Assembly (NCBI GenBank): GCA_964644705.1
Contig: CAZXYF010000099.1
Span: 1 to 11,291, forward strand
Direction: 5' to 3'
From: CAZXYF01 sp964644705
GTDB lineage: Bacteria > Planctomycetota > Brocadiia > SM23-32
Length of the DNA stretch: 11,291 nt
Shown in pieces: positions 1 through 8,107 of the stretch; within the stretch, counting starts at the first letter, position 1; each line of letters starts with the position of its first letter. The notes below the pieces were generated by a model. It did no database searches, was not told the DNA's origin, and saw only the letters and a program-made list of their open reading frames with translations. The position numbers were made by a program, and so were the translations under genes.

Positions 1-30
1 TTTGCGCATCTTCGGGTAGTGCAGAAGTAC

Positions 31-60
31 GCCTCAACCGGGACAAGCCCGGCAGAAGGC
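31..60 (-). other. Weak two-stage hairpin downstream of the operon
   Basis: About 85-110 nt past the last stop codon, CCGGG/CCCGG arms with a 5-nt loop (38-52) sit inside an outer GCCT/AGGC pair (31-34 with 57-60). No T-run follows on either strand, so it is not a convincing intrinsic terminator. The rest of 1-142 shows nothing I can name. Confidence 0.2.
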
Positions 61-142
61 CCATCTGGAATAACGTGGTTTGCCGAATACTTACAGCGGA
101 TCAGGGGGCAGGGTTATGTGTTGGCGGATTGTGGGACCCGGA

Positions 143-604
143 TCATTCGGAGGCCGGGACCAGCAGGACCGGGCAGGGGATTTCGTCGAGCATGAGCTGT
201 TTCTCGCGGGCCATCAGATCCGTGTTGGTCTGGGTGGCCTGATAGGCGGCCATCACCAGGAGGTCCGCTTCGTTGTCGCGCAGCTCGTTGAGCACCTCGG
301 TGTGGCAGGCGCCACGTTTGTGGATGGTCTGGTAGTCAACATCGGCTTCTCCGGCCAGCTGCGCGACGTAGTCCAGCTGTTTTTGCGCCGAGCTCTCGAG
401 TTCCTCCTCGTATTCCTCCATCTCGTCTTCCACAAAAATACGGTGGGTGAGAAGCTGTTTGAGGGTATGGGTATCGACGACGGAGAGAATCACCAGTTCC
501 GCGTCTTCGTCCTGGGCGAGGGCGATGGCGTCGCGGGCGGCTTCCATGCCGGCGTCGGTGCTTTCGATCAGCAGGAGGATGCGTGAGAACGTGTGTTTAA
601 CCAT
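143..604 (-). CDS. Universal stress protein family (UspA-like) protein
   Basis: This 153-residue single-domain protein matches the Usp fold. Strand 1 and helix 1 are seen in FSRILLLIESTDAGMEAARDAIALA (6-30), an inner strand in AELVILSVVD (35-44), the DLLVMAAY strand (114-121) and the terminal CPVLLVPA strand (144-151). The ATP-binding loop GxxGx9G(S/T) of the MJ0577 type is missing; that region reads YQATQTNTDLMAREKQ, and the usual Asp after strand 1 is Glu14. It therefore looks like the non-ATP-binding type, as E. coli UspA does. A strongly acidic helix (about 59-70) lies in the middle. GGAGG repeats stand just upstream, and the start overlaps the end of subunit D, so it is the last gene of the operon. 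A role tying pump output to stress is inferred from position only. Confidence 0.85.
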   Translation of the reverse strand: MVKHTFSRILLLIESTDAGMEAARDAIALAQDEDAELVILSVVDTHTLKQLLTHRIFVEDEMEEYEEELESSAQKQLDYVAQLAGEADVDYQTIHKRGACHTEVLNELRDNEADLLVMAAYQATQTNTDLMAREKQLMLDEIPCPVLLVPASE

Positions 605-1262
605 GGGCGTCCTCCTCCTGTTCGTTGTGGGAACCCTCTGTCTGTTCCCGCTGACGCATTTCCTTGACCTTCTTCATAATAACGAGCTCCTCTCTGTCGC
701 GCTCTTCCAGGGAATCTCCAATGTATTCCAGGGTGTCTTCGTAGTCGGGTATAAAGGTGTTCTCCAGTGCGTTTACGCGTCGCTGGGTGCGCTTTATTTC
801 GCGGGCCAGGCGGAGGACGGCATTTTCCACTTCGGCCAGCCTGGCGATCGGTTCCAGCGTCTCCTGAAACTTCCGTCGCACCTCGTCGGCGCCGCTGCCG
901 CCGAAAAGCAATCCAAAAGGAAGTTCCTGCTGCTGGCTTTCCAGATCGATGTCCGGGATGGGGACTCCCATCACCGATCGCGTACGCATCTTGATGTCGT
1001 ATCCGCCGCTGATGCCGCATGTCTCGCGCAGAAGGCGCTCGCTTCCCGACGTTTGAGCCGCTTTGCGCAGTGCGTCGAAGGCTTCGGTAACCTTCTCTTT
1101 CACCTCCTTCTGGGCAGTTCGTGCCGCCTCCATCCGGTCCATCAGCTCCATCACCAGGATCTGCCTCTTTCTCTCCAGCAGGTCATACCCGCGCTCTGCA
1201 TGCTCGAGACTCTTCTCGATGCTCAGGTAATTGCTGCGTGTTGGAGCAACCTGTTTGGGCAT
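597..1262 (-). CDS. atpD: V-type ATP synthase subunit D (central rotor shaft)
   Basis: This 221-residue protein has the two long antiparallel helices of V-type subunit D. The N-terminal helix carries the signature VAPTRSNYLSIEKSLEHAERGYDLLERKRQIL (from residue 5). A short middle segment of about 80 residues holds the hairpin, and the C-terminal helix carries REIKRTQRRVNALENTFIPDY. It is the axle that turns inside A3B3 and docks on subunit C with subunit F attached. The last 14 residues form a hydrophilic acidic tail. The ATG has GGAG 11 nt upstream. The stop overlaps the following Usp gene by 8 nt (ATGGTTAA). Confidence 0.96.
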   Translation of the reverse strand: MPKQVAPTRSNYLSIEKSLEHAERGYDLLERKRQILVMELMDRMEAARTAQKEVKEKVTEAFDALRKAAQTSGSERLLRETCGISGGYDIKMRTRSVMGVPIPDIDLESQQQELPFGLLFGGSGADEVRRKFQETLEPIARLAEVENAVLRLAREIKRTQRRVNALENTFIPDYEDTLEYIGDSLEERDREELVIMKKVKEMRQREQTEGSHNEQEEDAHG

Positions 1263-1311
1263 ATATGAACGTTCTCCGGTTTACAGTTCGTCGCTGATTA
1301 CAGTGGACCAC

Positions 1312-2709
1312 TCAGTCTTGTTTATGGCTTCGCTCATAGTACTGGTCGATGAATTCGTCGCTGATCTGGGACAGTTGTTTGCGGGGGAGGATGCCCGCGA
1401 TATCCCAGGCCAGGTCCAGCGTTTCCTCAATGGATCGGTCCTCATGTTCGCCCTGCAGGACATATTGTTCTTCGAAGGCATCGGCGAATTCCAGATACGT
1501 GCGATCCTGCGGGCTCAGCTCCTCTTCCCCGATCACCGATGCCAGATCCCGGACATCCTGTGCCTGCGCGTAGGCGGCGAAAAGCTGGGAGGCGATCGCC
1601 TGGTGATCTTCCCGGGTGGTTTCTTCTCCGACGCCGTCTTTCATCAGGCGGGAGAGACTGGGCAGGCCGGCGATGGGCGGGTAAATACCTTTCTGGTTCA
1701 AATCACGTTCCATCACAATCTGCCCTTCGGTGATGTAGCCGGTGAGATCCGGTATGGGGTGTGAAATGTCGTCGGAGGGCATTGTGAGAATCGGCATCAG
1801 AGTGATGGAGCCATCGGCGTCCTCAATGCGGCCCGCCCGTTCATACAGCGAAGCCAGGTCGCTGTAGAGGTATCCCGGATAACCTTTACGGGCTGGTATT
1901 TCGCCCCGTGCACTGGAGACTTCCCGCAGGGCATCGCAGTAATTGGTCATGTCCGTGATGATGACCAGCACGTGCATATCCTCGCGGAACGCCAGATGTT
2001 CGGCCAGGGTGAGGGCCGAGCGAGGAGCCATCATCTGTTCCACTCCCGGTGCGTCGGCGGGGCTGAGAAACAGGGAAACATGACTCAGCACGCCGCTGTT
2101 CTCAAAAGTGCGCCGGAAGAACTTGGCCACGTCGTTTTTGATGCCCATGGCCGCCATGACAATGGCAAAATTCGTTTCCTCGCCGGGGAGTGTCGCCTGG
2201 CGAACGATCTGGGCGGCCAGGCGGTTGTGCGGCAGACCGGAACCACTGAAAATCGGCAGTTTCTGTCCACGCACCAGGCTGTTGGATCCGTCTATGATGC
2301 TGATGCCGGTCTGGATGAATTCCCGGGGGTACTGGCGGGCGGCGGGGTTGAGGGGCATGCCGTGAACGTTGGTGGGATGCCCTCCCAGGGGCGGCGGGGC
2401 TCCATCAACGGGGTGACCCATCCCGTCAAAACTCCTCCCCAGCATATCCTTGCTGACGCGGATACTGACCGGCTGCCCGGTGAATCGCACATTGGTGTTG
2501 TCGTTGGAGAGGCCGGTTGTCCCTTCCAGAACCTGTACGATGGCCTGATTCCCACTGACCTCCAGGACGGTACCCTGTCGCGAGCTGCCGTCGGGGGCAT
2601 GTATCTCCACCAGCTCGTCGTAGCCCACGTTGTGGACATCGTCGACGAAGATAAGGGGGCCATCCATGCGGTCCAGCCCACGGTATTGAACGGGTTTGTC
2701 GGTGATCAC
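1312..2709 (-). CDS. atpB: V-type ATP synthase subunit B (non-catalytic head)
   Basis: The 465-residue product is the non-catalytic partner of subunit A. It has an N-terminal beta-barrel (about 8-80), then the degenerate P-loop region LPIFSGSGLPHNRLAAQIVRQA (from 151) that lacks a Walker A lysine, as is normal for B. Near-invariant blocks follow, such as RKGYPGYLYSDLASLYERAGR and SHPIPDLTGYITEGQI. Length is typical (about 460). The GTG start has GGAGG 10 nt upstream and overlaps the subunit A stop. A 49-nt gap with an 11-nt palindrome (AGTGGACCACT, 1302-1312) precedes subunit D. Confidence 0.98.
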   Translation of the reverse strand: MITDKPVQYRGLDRMDGPLIFVDDVHNVGYDELVEIHAPDGSSRQGTVLEVSGNQAIVQVLEGTTGLSNDNTNVRFTGQPVSIRVSKDMLGRSFDGMGHPVDGAPPPLGGHPTNVHGMPLNPAARQYPREFIQTGISIIDGSNSLVRGQKLPIFSGSGLPHNRLAAQIVRQATLPGEETNFAIVMAAMGIKNDVAKFFRRTFENSGVLSHVSLFLSPADAPGVEQMMAPRSALTLAEHLAFREDMHVLVIITDMTNYCDALREVSSARGEIPARKGYPGYLYSDLASLYERAGRIEDADGSITLMPILTMPSDDISHPIPDLTGYITEGQIVMERDLNQKGIYPPIAGLPSLSRLMKDGVGEETTREDHQAIASQLFAAYAQAQDVRDLASVIGEEELSPQDRTYLEFADAFEEQYVLQGEHEDRSIEETLDLAWDIAGILPRKQLSQISDEFIDQYYERSHKQD

Positions 2710-4487
2710 TTGTAATCGGCCTCCAAGGATTCCATCTGTTTCGTCATTTCGTTGGTGAGGTCTTTCAATGCGTCCACATCATCATTGGGTATGTTGAATC
2801 GCGCGCGTTTCAGCTCCTGCACGATGTCCAGCTCGCGCACTCGTGTGATCGGAGCTCCCTGATCGATGATGTTTTGGGCCCGGCGGTGGAAGGTGATGAT
2901 GGCATTGAGCATGGCCGCCTGTTTTTCCGGCGGGCAGAACGCATCGATGTCGTGGAAGGCGTTCTGCTGGAGAAATCCCTGCCGGAGAATCTCGCTGGTC
3001 AGCAGGGTGAGACGCTGGGAATCGGGCAGAACGTCGTGCCCGACCAGTTTGACGATCTCCTGGAGCTGATCGTATTCCTGCATCACATCCAGCGCTTCAC
3101 GGCGCAGGTCGGCCCAGTTGGTTTCATGCTGGTCCCACCAGTCGGCGATATCTTCGGTGTATTCGGTGTAGCTCTGATCCCAGCTCACCGCCGGGAAGTG
3201 TCGCGCGTATGCCAGCTCACGGTCCAGCACCCAGAAGCACCGTGTGAATCGAGTGGTGTGCTGGGTGACCGGTTCACTGAAGTCGCCACCCGGTGGACTC
3301 ACCGCTCCCACAACGCTGACGCTACCGTCCTGATCGTTGAGAGTTTTGACGGCACCGGCGCGTTCATAAAACTGGGCCAGCCGGCTGCTCAGGTAGGCGG
3401 GGAAACCCTCCTCGGCCGGCATCTCTTCCAGGCGGCTGCTCACCTCCCGCAGCGCCTCCGCCCACCGGCTGGTTGAGTCGGCCATCAGGGCGACGTCGTA
3501 GCCCATATCCCGGTAATATTCCGCCAGGGTGATGCCGGTGTAGATGGAGACCTCTCGGGCGGCCACCGGCATATTGGACGTGTTGGCGACCAGTACCGTT
3601 CGGTCCATCAGGGAGAGGCCGGTTCGCGGGTCCTCCAGTTCCGGAAACTCCCGCAGTATATCCGTCATCTCGTTTCCTCGCTCGCCACAGCCCACGTAGA
3701 TCACCACATCGGCATTGCTCCATTTGGCGAGCTGATGCTGAACCACCGTTTTGCCCGTGCCAAAATCGCCCGGCACCGCCGAGGTGCCGCCGCGCGCCAG
3801 GGGGAAAAGGGTGTCCAGGACGCGCTGGCCGGTGATCAGTGGCTCCTCCGGTCGCAGGCGTTTTCTGAAGGGCCGGGCATGGCGGGAAGGCCAGATCTGC
3901 ACCATGTCGAGTTCATGTTCCTCACCGGTTTCATCCTCCACAATGCACATCGTTTCTCTAATCGTGTGTGGCCCCGCATCCTCGATATGCCGGACGGTGC
4001 CGGAGACTCCATCGGGTATCATCAGATAGTGGTCGATAAAACGGGTTTCCGGAACTTTTCCGTAATTCTGTCCGGCCTCAACCTGATCGCCCTGCTCCAC
4101 CAATGGCTCAAAATCCCACTCGGTTTCCTCATCCAGAGGAGAGGCTTTGGCCCCGCGTTTGATGAACGGGCCGATTTGCTCGCGGAACACCTCCAGCGGG
4201 TTCTGGATGCCGTCGTAGATGTTGCCCAGCAGGCCCGGGCCAAGCTGGAGCGAGAGCTCGCGTTTGCGACGTTTGACCAGCATCCCGGGTTGCAGGCCGC
4301 TGGTGTGCTCATACACCTGCACCGTGGCGATATCGCCGATGACTTTGATGATTTCTCCGACCAGACCATCGGGACCGACCTCGACGACCTCATACATGCG
4401 ACTGCCACCCATACCATCGGCTTCGACGATGGGCCCGGAGACGCGGGTTATTGTCCCTGTATCGGCTGTTTTGTCAGATTCACTCAT
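2706..4487 (-). CDS. atpA: V-type ATP synthase catalytic subunit A
   Basis: This 593-residue protein (596 if the ATG at 4496 is used) is the catalytic nucleotide-binding subunit of the A3B3 head. The N-terminal beta-barrel (about 12-75) is followed by the non-homologous insert specific to A subunits (about 115-185). The P-loop is GDFGTGKT (about 240-247), then VGCGERGNEMTD with the catalytic Glu of GER (about 269), and the downstream conserved blocks NTSNMPVAAREVSIYTGITLAEYYRDMGY and ADSTSRWAEALREVSSRLEEMPAEEGFPAYL. Asp at the second P-loop position is uncommon; Pro or Ala is usual. The stop overlaps the GTG start of subunit B by 4 nt (GTGA), which suggests coupled translation of the two head subunits. 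Confidence 0.98.
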   Translation of the reverse strand: MSESDKTADTGTITRVSGPIVEADGMGGSRMYEVVEVGPDGLVGEIIKVIGDIATVQVYEHTSGLQPGMLVKRRKRELSLQLGPGLLGNIYDGIQNPLEVFREQIGPFIKRGAKASPLDEETEWDFEPLVEQGDQVEAGQNYGKVPETRFIDHYLMIPDGVSGTVRHIEDAGPHTIRETMCIVEDETGEEHELDMVQIWPSRHARPFRKRLRPEEPLITGQRVLDTLFPLARGGTSAVPGDFGTGKTVVQHQLAKWSNADVVIYVGCGERGNEMTDILREFPELEDPRTGLSLMDRTVLVANTSNMPVAAREVSIYTGITLAEYYRDMGYDVALMADSTSRWAEALREVSSRLEEMPAEEGFPAYLSSRLAQFYERAGAVKTLNDQDGSVSVVGAVSPPGGDFSEPVTQHTTRFTRCFWVLDRELAYARHFPAVSWDQSYTEYTEDIADWWDQHETNWADLRREALDVMQEYDQLQEIVKLVGHDVLPDSQRLTLLTSEILRQGFLQQNAFHDIDAFCPPEKQAAMLNAIITFHRRAQNIIDQGAPITRVRELDIVQELKRARFNIPNDDVDALKDLTNEMTKQMESLEADYK

Positions 4488-5166
4488 CGGTGTCATCCTG
4501 CGGGTTATCAGTATCCTGCGTCGGGTTCTCCAGCTCTGTCAGTTCATCGCCTATCACATTCGCGACGTGAATGCGCAGTTCGCTCCACAATCGATCGAGA
4601 CGCCTGTCGAAACGCTGATCGCACAGCTGTGATCCGTCGGTCCGGCGCACGATGCATCCGCCGGACGCCGCCGCTGTTTCGTCGGCGATGCTCACCGAGA
4701 CGTCGCGTGAGAGGTTCGCCTCGAGTTTCTTCTCAACCGCATCGACGATGTCCTCCGACCGTTCTTTTTTGTCCTCCGGGGTGAACACGAGTTCAAAATC
4801 CTCACCGGTCATGGCGTCGATGGATATGAGGGCCAGATGAGCCAGTGCTTCGGGGTAGTCATCCGACTCGGTGAGTTCCTGCAGCACCTTCTCGGCGCGC
4901 TCGCGGATCGCGTTGAGGATGTTTTCCCGTGCCTGACGGCGGATGTTTTCTGCGTCCAGTTCGGTGCGGGCCTGCAGACGGGCGGTTTCCCGCTCCGCTT
5001 CCTCCCGGGCCTCCTGTTTCATCTGTTCACGCTGCTGTTCGAGTTCTTCTTCGGCTTCCTGAACGATTTTGTCGGCCTTGCGCCGGGCCCGGCGAAGAAT
5101 GGGATCCTTCTTCTTCTCCGCGTCCTCAAGGATTTGTTCTTCCAGTTGCTGGGAATTGGTTCCCAT
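4480..5166 (-). CDS. atpE: V-type ATP synthase subunit E (peripheral stalk)
   Basis: The 228-residue product has the typical E-subunit plan. A long charged coiled coil (about 5-100) pairs with the H/G subunit. A globular C-terminal domain (about 103-206) binds the top of the A3B3 head and holds the family motif GGCIVRRTDGSQLCDQRFDRRLDRL (from 169). The last 20 or so residues form an Asp/Glu/Asn-rich tail that is longer and more acidic than usual. The ATG at 5166 has AGGA 8 nt upstream. The stop overlaps the preferred start of subunit A by 8 nt (ATGAGTGA). Its place after F and directly before A differs from the common bacterial and archaeal order, where E precedes C and F. Confidence 0.94.
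   Translation of the reverse strand: MGTNSQQLEEQILEDAEKKKDPILRRARRKADKIVQEAEEELEQQREQMKQEAREEAERETARLQARTELDAENIRRQARENILNAIRERAEKVLQELTESDDYPEALAHLALISIDAMTGEDFELVFTPEDKKERSEDIVDAVEKKLEANLSRDVSVSIADETAAASGGCIVRRTDGSQLCDQRFDRRLDRLWSELRIHVANVIGDELTELENPTQDTDNPQDDTDE
4496..4499 (-). promoter_or_regulatory. Ribosome binding site favouring the 4487 start of subunit A
   Basis: AGGA lies 8 nt upstream of the ATG at 4487. An in-frame ATG at 4496 overlaps this AGGA and has no well-spaced SD of its own, so the 4487 start is preferred. The difference is only three residues. Confidence 0.5.
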
Positions 5167-5232
5167 GATGTGTTTCCTGTCTGGTGAAGTCCGTTCCGAA
5201 TATTTCGCCGATCGGGGGCCGCGACTCTGTCG

Positions 5233-5544
5233 TTACTCCTCCTCGAACTTGATGCCCACTGCTTCCCGGATCAGCCGGAACAGGGAGGGCGTTTCGCTTT
5301 CCCCACCTTCCGGCCCCGGCACCTCCACGATGAGCGGCTTCTCGGCGCCGTAACGGATACGGTCTATTTCATCCTGGATCCAGTTGGCGACGCTGTTGGG
5401 GATGATCACGATCGCTTCTTCGCGTTTCTCAGCTTCCAGCAGCGCATCGCGGGCCGCATCCTCTGATTCCACAACCGTTCCTTCCACCCCGGCGATACGG
5501 AAGCCATCCACTGTATCCTCATCTCCGATGACATACATGCGCAT
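5233..5544 (-). CDS. atpF: V-type ATP synthase subunit F
   Basis: This 103-residue protein matches the small Rossmann-like V-ATPase F family. The N-terminal MRMYVIGDEDTVDGFRIAG is the family signature (IGDxxTVxGFxLAG), and the middle AIVIIPNSVANWIQDEIDRI corresponds to the conserved strand-helix that contacts the shaft. Subunit F binds subunit D in the central rotor and can modulate ATP hydrolysis in studied homologues. The ATG at 5544 has GGAG 8 nt upstream. It lies 82 nt after subunit K and 66 nt before subunit E, and ends in an acidic EEE tail. Confidence 0.95.
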   Translation of the reverse strand: MRMYVIGDEDTVDGFRIAGVEGTVVESEDAARDALLEAEKREEAIVIIPNSVANWIQDEIDRIRYGAEKPLIVEVPGPEGGESETPSLFRLIREAVGIKFEEE

Positions 5545-5626
5545 GGGACGATCTCCAGAGGGGCAGAGTTAGCGGTTCCGTGCGGGAGTTGGCGCCCGGC
5601 AGCGGCGGAAAACAGTGGGTTAACCG

Positions 5627-6013
5627 TTATATCTTGACCCACAGCAGAATGGCAATGAGCAGCCCGTAAATGGCAATTCCTTCGGCCAGCGCCACGAACA
5701 GGAGGCTGCGTGCAAGCAATTCCGGTTTCTCACTGGCGGCGCCGAGGGCGGCCGAGCCGACCTTACCCACGGCGTAACCGGCGCCGAGGCACGGCACTCC
5801 GATGGCCACCGAGATTGCCAGAGCGAGTGCCCAGGGCTGTGAACCCTGTGTCGCTGGCTCGGCTTCGGCTTCTTCGGTCTTCCGGACTTCCTCTTCCACG
5901 CTTTTCTCCGATACGCCCTGGGCTCCGGCGACCCGGGTGGACAGGCCCGCCACCGTCCCGATCGCGAGTAATCCGACCAATGCTATCCAAAAACGCTTTC
6001 TTTTACTCAACAT
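5627..6013 (-). CDS. atpK: V-type ATP synthase subunit K (c-ring proteolipid)
   Basis: The 128-residue product is a single-hairpin c subunit whose copies form the rotating membrane ring. Residues 1-31 look like a cleavable signal peptide (basic MLSKRKR, hydrophobic core, AGA at 29-31). A hydrophilic acidic linker follows (about 32-60). Helix 1 (about 61-85) contains LGAGYAVGK and helix 2 (about 100-126) contains the ion-binding carboxylate E111 in ALAEGIAIYG. A signal-peptide-like leader is known for the Thermus proteolipid, but this linker is long. The positions that hold Na+ ligands in Na+-type c subunits (Gln in helix 1, Ser/Thr after the Glu) are A78 and G112 here, which favours H+ coupling. 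It is flanked by the relatively roomy gaps of 57 and 82 nt. Confidence 0.95.
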   Translation of the reverse strand: MLSKRKRFWIALVGLLAIGTVAGLSTRVAGAQGVSEKSVEEEVRKTEEAEAEPATQGSQPWALALAISVAIGVPCLGAGYAVGKVGSAALGAASEKPELLARSLLFVALAEGIAIYGLLIAILLWVKI

Positions 6014-6018
6014 TACTA

Positions 6019-6023
6019 CCTCC
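6019..6023 (-). promoter_or_regulatory. Ribosome binding site fixing the subunit K start
   Basis: GGAGG lies 5 nt upstream of the ATG at 6013. An in-frame GTG at 6025 sits directly on this SD and would add only four residues, so the ATG is preferred. Confidence 0.7.
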
Positions 6024-6070
6024 ACACTGATAAGTTACCGACGACCAACGTGGCCGTCAGGTGTCTGAAA

Positions 6071-8086
6071 TTACTGTTCTCCCAGCTGAAACGGGCGGAA
6101 CTTGTGGCCCTCTCCCCGGAAAAACTTGGTGAAAAATTCGTAGTATTCGAGCCGAAAAATCTGGATTGCCACGACCAGCCCCTCCAGACCGATCACCACG
6201 GCGGTGCCCAGGACAAATATGAGTGCCGACCACAGGGGCCCGCCGGGCAATTCCATCACCAGACCCTGAAGGATGAAAATTGTAAAACAGAGGGCGACAT
6301 GGCTCAAAGCAAACGCGGCCACACGCAGAAAAGAGAACGTGTTGGCAACGAAAGTCATGATGGTCTCGACGATTTCCAGCACGCCTTCGAAAATCCCGAA
6401 CACCGGGTTCTCCTCCCACAGTTTGCTGCGTCCGGTGAGGAGCGCATAAATGGGTTCTTGGAAGGCGAGAACCAGCAGCGGGAGTCCAATTACGCTCACC
6501 ACCAGCCACGTGTCCAACGGCGACCATTCGTGGGTGACGAGCAATTTGATGGCCAGGGCAAGTGTGCCCCAGTAAAAAATGCCCCCGGCCAGTCCGAAGC
6601 GGCCCAGCAGCCCCTGCTCGTATTCGCCCGCTCGCAGCCGGCTGAAGATGTTCAGGATGATGCCGAGGCTGATGAGGGTGATGCCCAATCCCACCGCCAG
6701 CGTCATATAGCGCAGGACTTCAGCACCGGCCTCGCCCGTGCCACCCTCCACGCTGAGATTGATCGGCTCAATGGCGAACGTGTAGGGCCAGCCCAGCTCG
6801 TTCAGGGAGAAACCGAAGACACTCCCCTGGAAGAACGTGCCGAAAAGTGCCGCTGATCCGCCCGCCGCGGCAATGACGTATCCGAGTTGCCGGAGGGTAT
6901 TCCGCTCGCTCATCTGCCGGAGGGCGATCCCGCCCGCGAGCAGGCACAGGCCGTGTCCGAGATCCCCGAACATGACACCAAACATCAGCAGGAAGCTGAC
7001 AGCGAACATCAGGGTGGGTTCCACCTCGCGATACCCGGCCACTCCGAATCCCTGCACCAGCATCTGAAAAGGGGACAGAAAATCCGGCAACTCGCAGTAA
7101 GAGGGCACTTCGCCCTTTTCAATTTCCTGCTCGGTGGCGGACCGCGATTCCACAATGGCCGAACCGTCGGTGACGTCGTTGATCTTTTCCTTCAATTCGG
7201 GCAGCTTTTTTTTCGGGCACCATCCGTTGATCACGATGGTGGACCAGGTGGATCCATAATTCTGGCTGGCCCGACTGATCTGGAGCTCACGGACGACCTT
7301 TTTATACGCGGCTTCAAATTCCTCCCCGTGGGACTTCCCGATCTGCAGCAGTGGTTCCTGCAGTTCTTCGATCTTTTCGGTCAGTTCGTCTCGTTTCTCT
7401 TTGGCCTGGTTGTAAATGGCGGCCGGTGAGGCCTCATAGTTTGTGGGGAGGGACTGTTCTTCGAACTGATGTTCCTCCAGAATGGTTCCGAGCGCAAATC
7501 GACTGCGACGGCTGCTCAGTGCCAGAACGCGTTGCAGCTGGGCGCCTTCCGATGCCTCCCCCGGCCCAATGGGCGCCAGTATGGCGTCGCCGGGGAGCTC
7601 TGACCGCGCGGCTGGAATCTGTTTGATGGGCATATCACCCGCCGTAACGTGCAGGAAACTGGTTTCCGCCAGGTCATCCGGAGAGACCTGCAGGTCGCGG
7701 TAGGGCGCGATATCATCCATCGTTGCCTGGACCGTTTCCCGTTTCTCTTCGAGCTTATCGAGTTTTTTCCCGATGGGTTCCGATTCTTTTTCCACCTGGT
7801 CGATGAGGTTACTGACATCGTTCAGACTGAAATCACGCACCTCTTCTTCCCCCGTGGTTTCAGGGATTTCCACCCCGAACCACTTCATCAGGGAGGTCAG
7901 ACGCTTTTTCAGCGTCTGGCATTTCTCTATTCGTCTGTTGGCCTGTTTCTGACGCGTATCGACCCCCTCCTCCTGGGTCCGTGCCAGTTCCACGACGCCC
8001 ATTTGCCCCAGGGTCTCGGTTACGGCGTCTTCATCCCGCTGAAGGATGATTATCCGGATCCGATGCATGGGTGATTGAAGCAACAT
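6071..8086 (-). CDS. atpI: V-type ATP synthase subunit I (a, membrane stator)
   Basis: This 671-residue protein has the two-part build of V-type subunit I/a. An N-terminal cytoplasmic half (about 1-340) contains coiled-coil stretches (about 45-70, 92-125 and 225-265) that anchor the peripheral stalks. A C-terminal half (about 355-655) contains several transmembrane helices. Landmarks are MFGDLGHG (372-379), NPVFGIFEGVLEIVETIMTF (560-579), and SFLRVAAFALSHVAL with R588, which corresponds to the essential half-channel arginine that faces the K-ring carboxylate. A further Arg, R645, lies in the last helix. The start ATG at 8086 has AAAGG 9 nt upstream; an internal ATG at 8068 lacks an SD. It is 57 nt upstream of subunit K. 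Length is typical (600-700). Confidence 0.97.
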   Translation of the reverse strand: MLLQSPMHRIRIIILQRDEDAVTETLGQMGVVELARTQEEGVDTRQKQANRRIEKCQTLKKRLTSLMKWFGVEIPETTGEEEVRDFSLNDVSNLIDQVEKESEPIGKKLDKLEEKRETVQATMDDIAPYRDLQVSPDDLAETSFLHVTAGDMPIKQIPAARSELPGDAILAPIGPGEASEGAQLQRVLALSSRRSRFALGTILEEHQFEEQSLPTNYEASPAAIYNQAKEKRDELTEKIEELQEPLLQIGKSHGEEFEAAYKKVVRELQISRASQNYGSTWSTIVINGWCPKKKLPELKEKINDVTDGSAIVESRSATEQEIEKGEVPSYCELPDFLSPFQMLVQGFGVAGYREVEPTLMFAVSFLLMFGVMFGDLGHGLCLLAGGIALRQMSERNTLRQLGYVIAAAGGSAALFGTFFQGSVFGFSLNELGWPYTFAIEPINLSVEGGTGEAGAEVLRYMTLAVGLGITLISLGIILNIFSRLRAGEYEQGLLGRFGLAGGIFYWGTLALAIKLLVTHEWSPLDTWLVVSVIGLPLLVLAFQEPIYALLTGRSKLWEENPVFGIFEGVLEIVETIMTFVANTFSFLRVAAFALSHVALCFTIFILQGLVMELPGGPLWSALIFVLGTAVVIGLEGLVVAIQIFRLEYYEFFTKFFRGEGHKFRPFQLGEQ

Positions 8087-8107
8087 GTCAGAGCGCCTTT
8101 CTGTGCA

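Noticed and set aside
1287..1365. 12-nt direct repeat TTCGTCGCTGAT (1287-1298 and 1354-1365) near the 3' end of subunit B
   Set aside because: Only two copies, with little similarity around them; chance or a small old duplication.
3735..4784. A 349-codon open frame on the plus strand
   Set aside because: It runs antisense to subunits A and E, which have clear family motifs. The product is low-complexity and unlike any family. Other long plus-strand frames (for example 447-1268, 1972-2715, 6050-6856) are antisense shadows in the same way.
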